Positions 17,511 to 25,765 of a stretch of 41,615 nucleotides of DNA are shown piece by piece; positions within the stretch are counted from its first letter, which is position 1, and each line of letters opens with the position of its first letter. The stretch is from an uncultured Eubacteriales bacterium (lineage in GTDB: Bacteria > Bacillota > Clostridia > Oscillospirales > Acutalibacteraceae): assembly GCA_934489735.1 (NCBI GenBank), contig CAKSSR010000017.1, positions 1 to 41,615 on the forward strand, in the 5' to 3' direction. The position numbers and the translations under genes were made by a program. The notes under the pieces are model-generated. The model was not told where the DNA came from, ran no database searches, and worked only from the letters and a program-made list of their open reading frames with translations.

Positions 17511-17628
17511 CTTTCGAGAAAATACGAAGGATTTATTTGAACTTTATTAAAAATTTGAAAGGAGGGCTACTAGATAAACTTATCTTAGGTTCGTTTTGTT
17601 AAGATAATTTATCCATATTTTTGGTAGC
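17511..17628 (+). promoter_or_regulatory. Conserved leader RNA element, copy 1 (split ribosome-binding site)
   Basis: P1 is CTTTCG (17511-17516), loop AGAAAATA, then CGAAGG (17525-17530). An A/T-rich linker ends in the SD AAAGGAGG (17558-17565). P2 follows at once: GCTACT (17566-17571) pairs with GGTAGC (17623-17628), GATAAA (17573-17578) with TTTATC (17608-17613), and the stem continues TTATCTTA/TAAGATAA. The 3' side carries an unpaired CATATTTTT (17614-17622). The downstream start codon candidate TTG at 17642 lies 13 bases past P2. The same design occurs at 18613-18727 and 38932-39069. Confidence 0.7.
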
Positions 17629-18391
17629 ATTTAAGATATTTTTGAAGTGGGTTAGTATTTTAGTAAGTGTTTTTGCTGCTTTTTCAACGTTGAATACATT
17701 TGCTGTTGAAAATAATGAGGTTGATATTGCTAATAGTACATCTGCAGTTCAGGAAACTAAACTGGCTGAAAGCAATAAAAAGGATAATATTAGTAAACCT
17801 ACAAAAAAGCAGGAAAAAAAGAAAAAGAAAAAAGTTATTAAAAAAGAAAATTCTCAAGTGAAGAAGAACAGAGAATATAATGAAGATGTAGTAGAGGAAA
17901 GGGTGATGAAACGAGATAGAACTGAAAATATAGACAACAATAACGGTAGAAGTAACAAGGCTATTAGAGCTAATAGCAATATTATAAGACAGGCAGAGGC
18001 AAATGACGAAAATAATAATCGAGAGTATAGCAACTTTAATGATGAGATTGATAAAGAGAATAAAAAAGAAGAAAAATCTAAGGAAATACATAAAGAAGAG
18101 GAACAACAACCACCATCACCTGATGTAGAAGATGAGTCTAAATTGCCAGATGATATAAAATTGCCTGAAATGACTAACGGAATCTCATCTGTGGCTCAAC
18201 AAAAAGATGAAAGAAATTCAGGAAATGGAATAATGTCTGTATTATCTATAGGTTTCATATTATTTGGCATAATTTTATTCTCATTTGTATTAATAAGAAA
18301 TAGAATGTACAATAAAGAGACTCAATTTAAGAGGAAATATGCAAAAAAAAAGCATATGATGAATAAGAATAAGTACTACAGCAGTAAGTAA
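17621..18391 (+). CDS. Exported Lys/Glu-rich membrane protein of unknown function
   Basis: The up to 256-residue product has an N-terminal signal or anchor (about 4-29), then ~180 residues dominated by K, E, N and D (for example KKQEKKKKKKVIKKENS near 62-78). One membrane segment follows at about 207-229 (SVLSIGFILFGIILFSFVLI), then a strongly basic tail. The central part is low complexity and probably disordered. Start choice is uncertain: TTG 17621 gives a better basic N-terminus but lies partly inside the leader hairpin; TTG 17642 lies beyond it, 13 bases past the stem, as in the sister loci. The only SD is upstream of the hairpin. It precedes the penicillin-binding protein gene, so an envelope role is plausible. 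No family recognised. Confidence 0.65.
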   Translation: MVAFKIFLKWVSILVSVFAAFSTLNTFAVENNEVDIANSTSAVQETKLAESNKKDNISKPTKKQEKKKKKKVIKKENSQVKKNREYNEDVVEERVMKRDRTENIDNNNGRSNKAIRANSNIIRQAEANDENNNREYSNFNDEIDKENKKEEKSKEIHKEEEQQPPSPDVEDESKLPDDIKLPEMTNGISSVAQQKDERNSGNGIMSVLSIGFILFGIILFSFVLIRNRMYNKETQFKRKYAKKKHMMNKNKYYSSK

Positions 18392-18395
18392 TTTC

Positions 18396-18434
18396 AACTC
18401 CTTTGAGCTATTAATTTAGTTTGAGGGAGTTTTG
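18396..18434 (+). terminator. Possible weak terminator
   Basis: AACTCC (18396-18401) pairs with GGAGTT (18426-18431); the inner TTTGAG arms pair mostly by G:U wobble. It ends in TTTTG. Weak. Confidence 0.35.
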
Positions 18435-18602
18435 TACTTGAAATGTATGTAAAAAGGATATATAATTATAGATATTTTAATATTTCAATTGGAAAATTCA
18501 ATTATTTACAACCATTAGCAAGACAATAATTAAAGATTATAAGAAAAAAATAAGAATAGTAAAATCCATCGCAAATTGAGTTCATAAGGGGGTTAAAAAA
18601 AT

Positions 18603-18701
18603 TTGGCTTTTTCTTTCGAGGAAATACGAAGAAATTATGAAAGTTTAAAATTTGGGGAAGGAGAAACTACTAGGCAGATAATTGAATTTAAAGAAATTTA
18701 A
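18603..18701 (+). CDS. Possible 32-codon leader ORF overlapping element copy 2
   Basis: A TTG at 18603 has a good SD (AAGGGGG, 10 bases upstream) and opens a frame MAFSFEEIRRNYESLKF... that ends at 18701 inside the P2 stem of the leader element. The copy before dnaJ has an analogous frame (MKKTFEEIRENFKK...). The first copy has the same FEKIRR reading but with a stop directly before it and no start. The conserved bases may therefore be constrained as RNA rather than as protein; this ORF could still act as a regulatory leader peptide. Confidence 0.35.
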   Translation: MAFSFEEIRRNYESLKFGEGETTRQIIEFKEI

Positions 18702-18727
18702 TTATATTTGTCCATATTTCAAGTAGT
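18613..18727 (+). promoter_or_regulatory. Conserved leader RNA element, copy 2 (split ribosome-binding site)
   Basis: P1 is CTTTCG (18613-18618), loop AGGAAATA, then CGAAGA. The SD GAAGGAG is at 18657-18663. P2 pairs ACTACT (18666-18671) with AGTAGT (18722-18727), GGCAGA (18673-18678) with TTTGTC (18707-18712), and TAATTGAATTT with AAATTTAATTA. The 3' bulge is CATATTTCA (18713-18721). The ATG at 18747 lies 19 bases past the stem, has no SD of its own, and is preceded by an in-frame TAA, so translation cannot begin further upstream in that frame. Confidence 0.7.
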
Positions 18728-18746
18728 ATTAAGACATTTCTAAGTT

Positions 18747-21089
18747 ATGAAAGACTCAAACGTAAATAATTTATCAAACGGTAACGGTTCAAAGAAAAAA
18801 GTATTTAAAATTAAGTTCTTCTTTATTATAATTTTAAAATTGTTAATTACTTTCTTTATAATGATGGGAATAGCAGTAGTATCAACCGGAGTAGTCGTAG
18901 GGATCTATATAACAAGTCTATTTGGAGACAAGGTTGACTTCGACTTGATGGCATCTAAACTTCGATTGACAAGCTTTATCTATGTCAATGACGAAAATGG
19001 GAATCCAAGAGAATATCAAAAGATCTATGATACAGAGAATAGGATTTGGGTAGACTTTAAGGATATTCCGAATATCATGAAGAATGCAGTTATAGCAATA
19101 GAAGACAAAAGATTTTATGAACATAAAGGAGTAGACTTTATAAGAACATGTGGGGCTGCATTAAATTTGACTTCTGGTAACGATTCTTACGGCGGATCAA
19201 CGCTTACTCAACAATTGATTAAGAATTTGACTGAGGATAACGAAGTAAGTATCAACAGAAAGTGTAGAGAAATATTTAGGGCATTGAACTTTGAAAAAGA
19301 ATATTCGAAAGATGAAATACTTGAGACTTATTTGAACGTGGTTAACTTTGGGAATGGTACAAGAGGCGTTCAGGCTGCAGCAGATACTTATTTTAATAAA
19401 CCAATTCAGGATTGCACAATAGCAGAGTGCGCAGCTATAGCGGGAATCACAAAGAACCCTTCAGCATACAACCCATTCTTTTATCCTAACAATAATAAGA
19501 AGAGAAGAAATAATATAATTCAAGAAATGTATGGCCAGGGAATGATATCTCATGACGAATATAACAGCGCAATGGAAGAGTCAGAAAATTTGAAGTTCTC
19601 TATTAAGTCATCATCAGACGAAGAGGAAGAAGTAACAGCATCTAACTCACTTAGGAACTGGTATGTTGAAGCATTGTTGAGCGACCTTAAACGAGATTTA
19701 AGTCAAAAGATGGGAGTAGGAGACAGCGCAGCAGAAAGAATATTATATACTCAAGGACTTAAGATATATTCGGCAATGGATGAGAACGCTCAGATGATAG
19801 CAGAAGAGTCTTTGAAAGACAATGCGGTTATGCCAAGAGACAAAAGTATAGAACTTGGTTACGTAATGATGGACTTGGATGGCAGAATTTTAGCATCGAT
19901 TGGAAGTAGGAAGCCGAAGCAGGGAAATCTTTGGTTTGATAGAGCAAATGTAGCCAGAAGACAACCAGGATCAACTATAAAACCACTTGCGGTTTATGCT
20001 CCGATGATAGACTGTGGCATGTATAACTATTCATCAATCATCCCAGATAGACCTGTATTGGATAATTGGCCAGTAAACTGGTATGGAAAGTATTATGGCA
20101 CTATATCTTTACCAAAGGCAATAGAAATATCAGCAAACGCTCCAGTGGCACAACTACTAGCAATATATACTCCTGAAAGAAGTTATGAATTTTTAACTAA
20201 GAAATTAGGATTTACAAGCTTGGATATAAAAGATTCACAATCGTTAGCCCCATTGTCAGCAGGAGGTACGCATATAGGAGTAACTGTTAGAGATATGACA
20301 GCAGCTTTCCAGATTTTTGGAAATGGAGGGAAGTATAATAAGCCATATACTTACTTCTATGTGACAGACAGAAATGGTAATATTATATTGGACAACAGAC
20401 ATAATAAACCTGTTCAAGCAATAAAGTCTGAAACTGCAACAATTATGAACAGATTGTTGAGAAATGTTGTAACAGGATCAAGGGGAACAGGTAGAGGAGC
20501 AAATATACCTGATTGGGATGTAATCGGTAAGACAGGAACTACAAATGATGACTTTGACAGCTGGTTTATAGGAGTTACTCCGTATACGTCATCAGGTATT
20601 TGGATTGGATATAACACCCCTAGAAGAATTTACGAAACTGGATCGGCTATAAGGATTTGGAGAAGCATAATGTCAAAATATTTGAGTAGTAAAGAGAAAA
20701 AAGACTTTGCATTTGATCCAAATGTAGTAGCAGCTAACTATTGCCCAGCTACAGGTAAGCTATCATCAGCAGGCTGTGGCGCACAAATAGGATATTATGA
20801 TAAAAATAACTTGCCAGAGGTTTGCAACGGTGCACATTTTGGAGGATTTGTTGACGCATTCCAAAGCAGTAGCAGCAATAGTAGTAGCAATAGTAATAGC
20901 AGCAGTAGCAATAGCTTTACAACTAGTCACAGTTCGTCAAGTAATTCTAGCAGTTCAAACAGACATAGCAATGTTTTAGAAAGTGCTTCATCAAGTAATA
21001 ATGAAAAACAAGAGAAACCAAAAAAGAAAAAGAAGAAGCATAAAAAGAAAAAACAGAAAAAGGAAGAGGAAATCATTCAGGAAGAATAA
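18747..21089 (+). CDS. Class A penicillin-binding protein (glycosyltransferase/transpeptidase)
   Basis: This bifunctional enzyme polymerises and cross-links peptidoglycan outside the membrane. The 780-residue product has one membrane anchor (about 24-53), then a GT51 transglycosylase domain with the EDKRFYEHKGVD motif (about 117-128) and GGSTLTQQLIKNL (about 149-161). The transpeptidase domain has the serine motif STIK (in RQPGSTIKP, about 412), SAN (in EISANAPVAQ, about 462) and KTGTT (about 594). The tail is unusual: about 45 residues dominated by Ser and Asn (SSSSNSSSNSNSSSSNS) and then a poly-Lys stretch with acidic end. No SD lies near the ATG; translation seems to depend on the leader element at 18613-18727. 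Confidence 0.93.
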   Translation: MKDSNVNNLSNGNGSKKKVFKIKFFFIIILKLLITFFIMMGIAVVSTGVVVGIYITSLFGDKVDFDLMASKLRLTSFIYVNDENGNPREYQKIYDTENRIWVDFKDIPNIMKNAVIAIEDKRFYEHKGVDFIRTCGAALNLTSGNDSYGGSTLTQQLIKNLTEDNEVSINRKCREIFRALNFEKEYSKDEILETYLNVVNFGNGTRGVQAAADTYFNKPIQDCTIAECAAIAGITKNPSAYNPFFYPNNNKKRRNNIIQEMYGQGMISHDEYNSAMEESENLKFSIKSSSDEEEEVTASNSLRNWYVEALLSDLKRDLSQKMGVGDSAAERILYTQGLKIYSAMDENAQMIAEESLKDNAVMPRDKSIELGYVMMDLDGRILASIGSRKPKQGNLWFDRANVARRQPGSTIKPLAVYAPMIDCGMYNYSSIIPDRPVLDNWPVNWYGKYYGTISLPKAIEISANAPVAQLLAIYTPERSYEFLTKKLGFTSLDIKDSQSLAPLSAGGTHIGVTVRDMTAAFQIFGNGGKYNKPYTYFYVTDRNGNIILDNRHNKPVQAIKSETATIMNRLLRNVVTGSRGTGRGANIPDWDVIGKTGTTNDDFDSWFIGVTPYTSSGIWIGYNTPRRIYETGSAIRIWRSIMSKYLSSKEKKDFAFDPNVVAANYCPATGKLSSAGCGAQIGYYDKNNLPEVCNGAHFGGFVDAFQSSSSNSSSNSNSSSSNSFTTSHSSSSNSSSSNRHSNVLESASSSNNEKQEKPKKKKKKHKKKKQKKEEEIIQEE

Positions 21090-21189
21090 ATTTTAATAAC
21101 ATGATTTAGTTTTCGGAATATAATATTATATATATTTTAATTATTGGATTTCGGAAGTTAAAAGGAATGATTGATTATTAATTATAAAG

Positions 21190-21258
21190 AAAGGTGGTGA
21201 AAACCGTTGTTAATATTATGATATTTAAAGACTTATATGTATTGGCAACGGGAAAGCA
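21190..21258 (+). promoter_or_regulatory. Hairpin between SD and start codon of aspartokinase
   Basis: The only good SD, AAAGGTGGTGA (21190-21200), lies 58 bases before the GTG start at 21259. CCGTTG (21204-21209) and CAACGG (21246-21251) pair exactly and close a 36-base loop. This leaves about ten unpaired bases between SD and start, the normal distance. The sequence is unrelated to the three CATATTT elements but follows the same logic. Confidence 0.5.
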
Positions 21259-22473
21259 GTGGCACTTATAGTGCAGAAATTTGGTGGAACTTCTGTTGAA
21301 GATGCTGAGCATATTTTTAATGTCGCGGGTATAATAACTCAAGCATATGACAAGGGAAATGATGTGGTTGTAGTAGTATCTGCTCAAGGAGACACTACAG
21401 ACCTATTGATAAATAAAGCTATAGAGATAAATGAGAACGCTTCCAAAAGAGAAATGGACGTATTACTCGCCTCAGGAGAACAAATATCTACCGCATTACT
21501 TTCTATGGCAATAGAAAGGATGGGATATCCAGTAATATCTCTTCAAGGTTGGCAAGCAGGATTTAATACAAATTCAAATCATGGTTCGGCTAGAATAAGT
21601 AAGATAAATCCAGAAAGAATTAGAGAAGCTTTAGATAAGAAAAATATAGTTGTCATAGCAGGATTTCAAGGAATAGATAAATATTCAGACATAACCACAT
21701 TTGGGAGAGGCGGATCCGATACAAGTGCAGTAGCAATAGCAGCCGCTATGAACGCAGATTTATGTCAGATTTATACAGATGTAGATGGAGTATATACAGC
21801 AGATCCTAAAATAGTACCAAATGCCAAGAAAATAAAAGAAATTTCATACGACGAAATGTTAGAATTTGCAACGTTGGGGGCGCAAGTTTTAAATAATAGA
21901 TCAGTAGAACTGGCTAGAAAATATAATATACAATTAGAGGTACTATCAAGTATTACGAAGGTACCAGGTACTATAGTGAAGGAGGCAGTGAAAATGGAGA
22001 AAATGCTAATTAGCGGTGTTGCAAAGGATCTAGATGTTGCTAGAATATCAATAATAAACATACCAGACGAGCCAGGATGGGCATTCAGATTGTTTTCAAA
22101 TTTAGCCGCTAATAATATAAATGTGGATGTAATACTCCAATCTATAGGGAGAGAACCTACAAAAGACATTACATTTACAATCAACAAAGGATGTCTTAAC
22201 GATGCGATACAGATACTGGACGAATTTACTAAGAATATCAACGACGTAGAAGTATTGTATGACGAAAATGTAGCAAAAGTCTCGATAATAGGAGCAGGAA
22301 TGGAGACACATATAGGAATTGCAGCAAATATGTTTGAAGCGCTGTATGAAAAACAAATAAATATTCAAATGATATCAACAAGTGAGATAAAGGTATCTGT
22401 TTTAATAAATAGAAGCGACGTAGATAAAGCAGTTTTAGCGATACATGATAAATTTTTTGCTACAGACTTCTAA
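21259..22473 (+). CDS. lysC: Aspartate kinase
   Basis: It phosphorylates L-aspartate, the first step to lysine, threonine, methionine and diaminopimelate for the cell wall. The 404-residue product begins with the kinase signature MALIVQKFGGTSV. It also has TTFGRGGSDTSAVAIAAA (about 153-170) and TDVDGVYTADP (about 173-183) in the nucleotide/substrate site, and two C-terminal ACT domains (about 265-400), as in monofunctional feedback-regulated enzymes. GTG is preferred because the family starts M(A)LIVQKFGGTS. No other amino-acid biosynthesis gene is adjacent. The hairpin-separated SD upstream suggests translational control. Confidence 0.95.
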   Translation: MALIVQKFGGTSVEDAEHIFNVAGIITQAYDKGNDVVVVVSAQGDTTDLLINKAIEINENASKREMDVLLASGEQISTALLSMAIERMGYPVISLQGWQAGFNTNSNHGSARISKINPERIREALDKKNIVVIAGFQGIDKYSDITTFGRGGSDTSAVAIAAAMNADLCQIYTDVDGVYTADPKIVPNAKKIKEISYDEMLEFATLGAQVLNNRSVELARKYNIQLEVLSSITKVPGTIVKEAVKMEKMLISGVAKDLDVARISIINIPDEPGWAFRLFSNLAANNINVDVILQSIGREPTKDITFTINKGCLNDAIQILDEFTKNINDVEVLYDENVAKVSIIGAGMETHIGIAANMFEALYEKQINIQMISTSEIKVSVLINRSDVDKAVLAIHDKFFATDF

Positions 22474-22495
22474 TTGTTAACATAATCTATCATTA

Positions 22496-22531
22496 GGTAA
22501 AGACGATTCAACTTGTCTTTACCATTTTTAT
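22496..22531 (+). terminator. Intrinsic terminator after lysC
   Basis: GGTAAAGAC (22496-22504) pairs perfectly with GTCTTTACC (22515-22523), followed by ATTTTTATT. Confidence 0.8.
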
Positions 22532-22629
22532 TACATATGGTATCAAGATTAAAAGGAGCTTAAAAGGTAAAACTATATTAATATATAACAATTTAAGATA
22601 TCTTTTTATTTGATAAAGGGGAATTGAAG

Positions 22630-24093
22630 ATGGTTTTTTCAAGTTTATTTTTTGTATATGTATTTTTACCAATCAATTTAATATTGTATGCATGTGCAAA
22701 GAAATTATCGACAAAGAATAACATAATGCTGATTTTTTCTGTCATTTTTTACGCTTGGGGAGAGCCTAAGTATATAATTCTATTGTTGATAATGGTTTTT
22801 TTTGATTGGTTATTGGCAATGTACATCGAGAGACACATAGAGACAACAAAAGCTAAAGTCGGATTGATATTTGTTTGCATAATTAACCTAGGACTCTTGG
22901 GAGTATTTAAATATGGAAGCTTTATTTTAGAAAATGTTTATTCTATCACAGGTTTTACAGGAGGAAACATCCCTCTGATAGAATTGCCTATAGGAATATC
23001 GTTTTACACATTCCAGCTTTTATCATATGTTGTCGATGTATATAGAAAAGAAGTGCCAGCTCAAAGAAGTTATGCCAGCCTGTTGCTATATGCTGGATTA
23101 TTTCACCAATGTGTAGCGGGGCCCATAGTTAGGTATAAAGATATTAACGATGAGTTGTTTGAAAGAGTGATATCGAGAGAAGATTTAAACAAAGGTATCA
23201 ACAGGTTTTCAATTGGCTTAGCTAAGAAAGCAGTTTTAGCAAATTCTTGCGGTTCTATTGCCGATTCATTGATTTTATCTGATGCAACGTTATCAAATTC
23301 AGCATTAATTTTAGAAAATGTGTCTTCATTAAGCAATCTGTCGGTATTGGGAGCGTGGATAGGAGTTTTGGCTTACATGCTTCAGATATATTTAGATTTT
23401 TCAGCTTATTCTGACATGGCAATAGGGATGGGTCAGATGATTGGCTTCCATTATAAAGAAAATTTTGACTATCCTTATATCTCTCGTAACGTAGTTGAGT
23501 TTTGGAGAAGATGGCATATATCACTGGGAACATTTTTTAGAGACTATGTATACATTCCATTAGGAGGAAATAGATGTAGTAAAGTGAGATGTGTACTAAA
23601 TTTATTAGCAGTATGGTTTTTGACAGGGTTATGGCATGGAGCAAGTTGGAATTTTGTGCTCTGGGGACTATATTTCTTTATATTTATAGTCTTAGAGAGG
23701 TTTTTCTTAAGAAAACTTTTGGATTTATGTCCGAGTTTTGTATCACATGTATACCTTTTGTTTGTAGTTTTCACTGGATGGATTCTATTTAAGTTCAGAA
23801 ACTTAGAATTAGGATTCATAGTCTTTAAAGGGCTATTCGGATTGAACGGAAATCCATTGTATAACTTTGAAAATTATACGATATTTACGAATAATATTTT
23901 CTTTTTAATAATAGCATTGATATCTGTAACGCCACTTATATCAAAAGTTAATAAAAGCATAATATCATTCACCAACAACAATGCGACGTATATAAAATGG
24001 TCAGAAATATTAGTACCGGTATTTCTAATGATAATATCTACTATATCATTGATAGGAAATAGTTATAATCCGTTTCTATATTTTCAATTTTGA
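22630..24093 (+). CDS. MBOAT-family O-acyltransferase (AlgI/DltB-like)
   Basis: A polytopic membrane O-acyltransferase that passes acetyl groups across the membrane for modification of an extracellular polysaccharide. The start is ATG 22630 (SD AAAGGGG, nine bases upstream) giving MVFSSLFFVYVFLPINL, the usual start of this family; the TTG at 22624 is too close to the SD. About ten to twelve membrane segments are seen. Family motifs are LPIGISFYTFQLLSYVVDVY (about 118-137), YLDFSAYSDMAIGMG (about 255) and the catalytic-His region FWRRWHISLGTFFRDYVYIP (about 290), with a second conserved His in LTGLWHGASWNF. It pairs with the DHHW gene downstream, as in algI-algJ/algX-type modules. Confidence 0.92.
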   Translation: MVFSSLFFVYVFLPINLILYACAKKLSTKNNIMLIFSVIFYAWGEPKYIILLLIMVFFDWLLAMYIERHIETTKAKVGLIFVCIINLGLLGVFKYGSFILENVYSITGFTGGNIPLIELPIGISFYTFQLLSYVVDVYRKEVPAQRSYASLLLYAGLFHQCVAGPIVRYKDINDELFERVISREDLNKGINRFSIGLAKKAVLANSCGSIADSLILSDATLSNSALILENVSSLSNLSVLGAWIGVLAYMLQIYLDFSAYSDMAIGMGQMIGFHYKENFDYPYISRNVVEFWRRWHISLGTFFRDYVYIPLGGNRCSKVRCVLNLLAVWFLTGLWHGASWNFVLWGLYFFIFIVLERFFLRKLLDLCPSFVSHVYLLFVVFTGWILFKFRNLELGFIVFKGLFGLNGNPLYNFENYTIFTNNIFFLIIALISVTPLISKVNKSIISFTNNNATYIKWSEILVPVFLMIISTISLIGNSYNPFLYFQF

Positions 24094-24122
24094 TTGAATT
24101 ATTTTAGTAGGAGGTGAGGAAA

Positions 24123-25451
24123 ATGAAGCATAAAAGACTTCGAAGAAATAAAATGTTAAGAGAGAAGATAACAATATACTTTTCTATATTTGGAATTATA
24201 TCAATTATATCTTGGATACCATTCCTGAGGCCAAGTTATTCAGAGGTAGAGAAGAGAGAACTTAGCAAATTCCCAGAGTTTTCGATCGAAAGTTTATTAA
24301 ATAAAGAATATTTTAATGGGATATCACTATGGTTTTCGGACACATTTCCATTTAGAGACAACCTGATAACATTGAATGGATTTATTAAAGAATTATATGG
24401 GATTTCACGTACGACTATATATGGAAGTCCAGACCAAGGTGAGGAAATTCCTGATAATGCAGATAGATTTAATAACGAAAGCAGTTCAGGGGTGTATGAG
24501 AATAATGAAAGTAATGAAAAAGACGAGAAAGAAGTAGAAACCGATAACTTAGAGACGAAATCTTTAAATGGAGTCTTAGTGGTTGGAAACAGCGCATACG
24601 AATATTATTCGTTTGTCAAGTCATTGGCTGACAGATATATAACAGTCTTGAACAAATTCACTAACAAAGTAGGAGCAGACTACAATGTTTATGATATATT
24701 AGTACCAACAAGCATTGACATAATGTTGCCAAACAACTTCAGAAGTACTATAAATACTTCAGATCAAAAGAAAGCAATATCATATATGTTCAGTGCGATG
24801 GATCAAAATGTAAATAAAATAGAGATTTTTGACACGCTCAAGTCACATAAAGATGAATATTTATATTTTAGGACAGATCATCATTGGACTGCATTAGGAG
24901 CCTACTACGCTTATGCTAACTTAATGAACTATAAGAGAGAGAATCCAATACCAGTTGATGACTTTGAGAAGATAATTTTTAATAATTATTTAGGATCATT
25001 CTATTCTCAGACAGGCAAGAAACCAGAGCTTGGGAATAATCCAGATCAAGTAATTGCATATAAGACTTATAATAATGCAGAGATGTTTTTTAAAGATAAA
25101 AATGGTCAAAATATAAAGTGGGATATAATAAAAGATGTAAGCGAATGGTCAACGGGTATAAAATATAATACTTTTATAGGAGGTGACAACCCATATACTG
25201 AAATAACTAATCATGATATAGAAAATGACAACAGCTGTGTTGTGATAAAGGAATCTTTCGGCAACGCATTTGTTCCATTTTTAATTCCTCATTATAAAAA
25301 AGTATATGTTTTGGATTATAGATATTATAAAGAAAGCAATCTTCAAGAGTTTGTAAAGAAAAATAATTGCAAAGATATAATATTTATTAATAATATGTCA
25401 GCAACTAGAAATGCAAGTTTAATAAACAGGTTGGAAACTTTAACAAAGTAA
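24123..25451 (+). CDS. DHHW-motif (AlgJ/AlgX-like) exported acetylation protein
   Basis: I use ATG 24123 (SD AGGAGG eight bases upstream); the GTG at 24114 overlaps that SD. The 442-residue product has one N-terminal membrane anchor (about 18-36, YFSIFGIISIISWIPFL) and an extracytoplasmic SGNH-like domain. The signature FRTDHHWTALGAYYAY lies at about 256-271, and ESFGNAFVPFLIPHY with a conserved Ser near 382. In this family the protein works with the MBOAT partner to place O-acetyl groups on an exported polymer. The polymer here is unknown; peptidoglycan, teichoic acid or an exopolysaccharide are all possible. A negatively charged insert (about 100-145) is unusual. Confidence 0.9.
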   Translation: MKHKRLRRNKMLREKITIYFSIFGIISIISWIPFLRPSYSEVEKRELSKFPEFSIESLLNKEYFNGISLWFSDTFPFRDNLITLNGFIKELYGISRTTIYGSPDQGEEIPDNADRFNNESSSGVYENNESNEKDEKEVETDNLETKSLNGVLVVGNSAYEYYSFVKSLADRYITVLNKFTNKVGADYNVYDILVPTSIDIMLPNNFRSTINTSDQKKAISYMFSAMDQNVNKIEIFDTLKSHKDEYLYFRTDHHWTALGAYYAYANLMNYKRENPIPVDDFEKIIFNNYLGSFYSQTGKKPELGNNPDQVIAYKTYNNAEMFFKDKNGQNIKWDIIKDVSEWSTGIKYNTFIGGDNPYTEITNHDIENDNSCVVIKESFGNAFVPFLIPHYKKVYVLDYRYYKESNLQEFVKKNNCKDIIFINNMSATRNASLINRLETLTK

Positions 25452-25472
25452 AAGAACAGGAGGATGATATTT

Positions 25473-25712
25473 GTGAAAAAGAGGAAAGTAATTGAAAATA
25501 TAGCTAAAGGAGTAGCCGTTTCAGCAGGAATAGTATCGGTCTCAGCGATTTGTGCAGCCATAGCCAGGGCAAAGGATGAATATGATAGAGAAGCATATAT
25601 CCATAATATTTTGACTGGCCTGAATGGTTCAGCGAGAAGCAGAGATGTATTTACTATGACTAAAGATGGCTTTAAATATATAAAAGGTGATATAAACAGA
25701 TGGCTTGAATAG
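25473..25712 (+). CDS. Small protein with N-terminal hydrophobic segment, unknown
   Basis: SD AGGAGG lies nine bases before GTG 25473, giving a 79-residue product; the ATG at 25464 overlaps the SD and is less likely. It has a basic N-terminus (KKRKVIENIAKG), a hydrophobic Ala/Val/Ser-rich segment at about 14-31 that may insert in the membrane, then a polar part ending DGFKYIKGDINRWLE. It follows the DHHW gene by 22 bases and precedes a terminator, so it closes the O-acetylation operon. Family not recognised. Confidence 0.6.
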   Translation: MKKRKVIENIAKGVAVSAGIVSVSAICAAIARAKDEYDREAYIHNILTGLNGSARSRDVFTMTKDGFKYIKGDINRWLE

Positions 25713-25720
25713 TATTGAAA

Positions 25721-25759
25721 AAGTCCGGAAATATTCTGTAAAAAGAATGTCCCGGACTT
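25721..25759. terminator. Bidirectional terminator
   Basis: AAGTCCGG (25721-25728) pairs with CCGGACTT (25752-25759), with a further ATTCT/AGAAT stem inside. A and T runs flank both sides (TTTTTC on minus; AAAAATTTACTTTTTTT on plus). It serves the convergent 25473 and 25766 genes. Confidence 0.8.
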
Positions 25760-25765
25760 AAAAAT

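Noticed and set aside
17684..18109. Phe/Leu-rich minus-strand frame opposite the Lys/Glu-rich protein
   Set aside because: Poly-Lys and poly-Glu codons read backwards as Phe and Leu; no independent support.
22551..22620. Another hairpin-split SD before the MBOAT gene (AAAAGGAG, CTTAAA...TTTAAG)
   Set aside because: The gene has its own SD (AAAGGGG) nine bases before ATG 22630, so no bridging is needed; the stem is short and A/T only.
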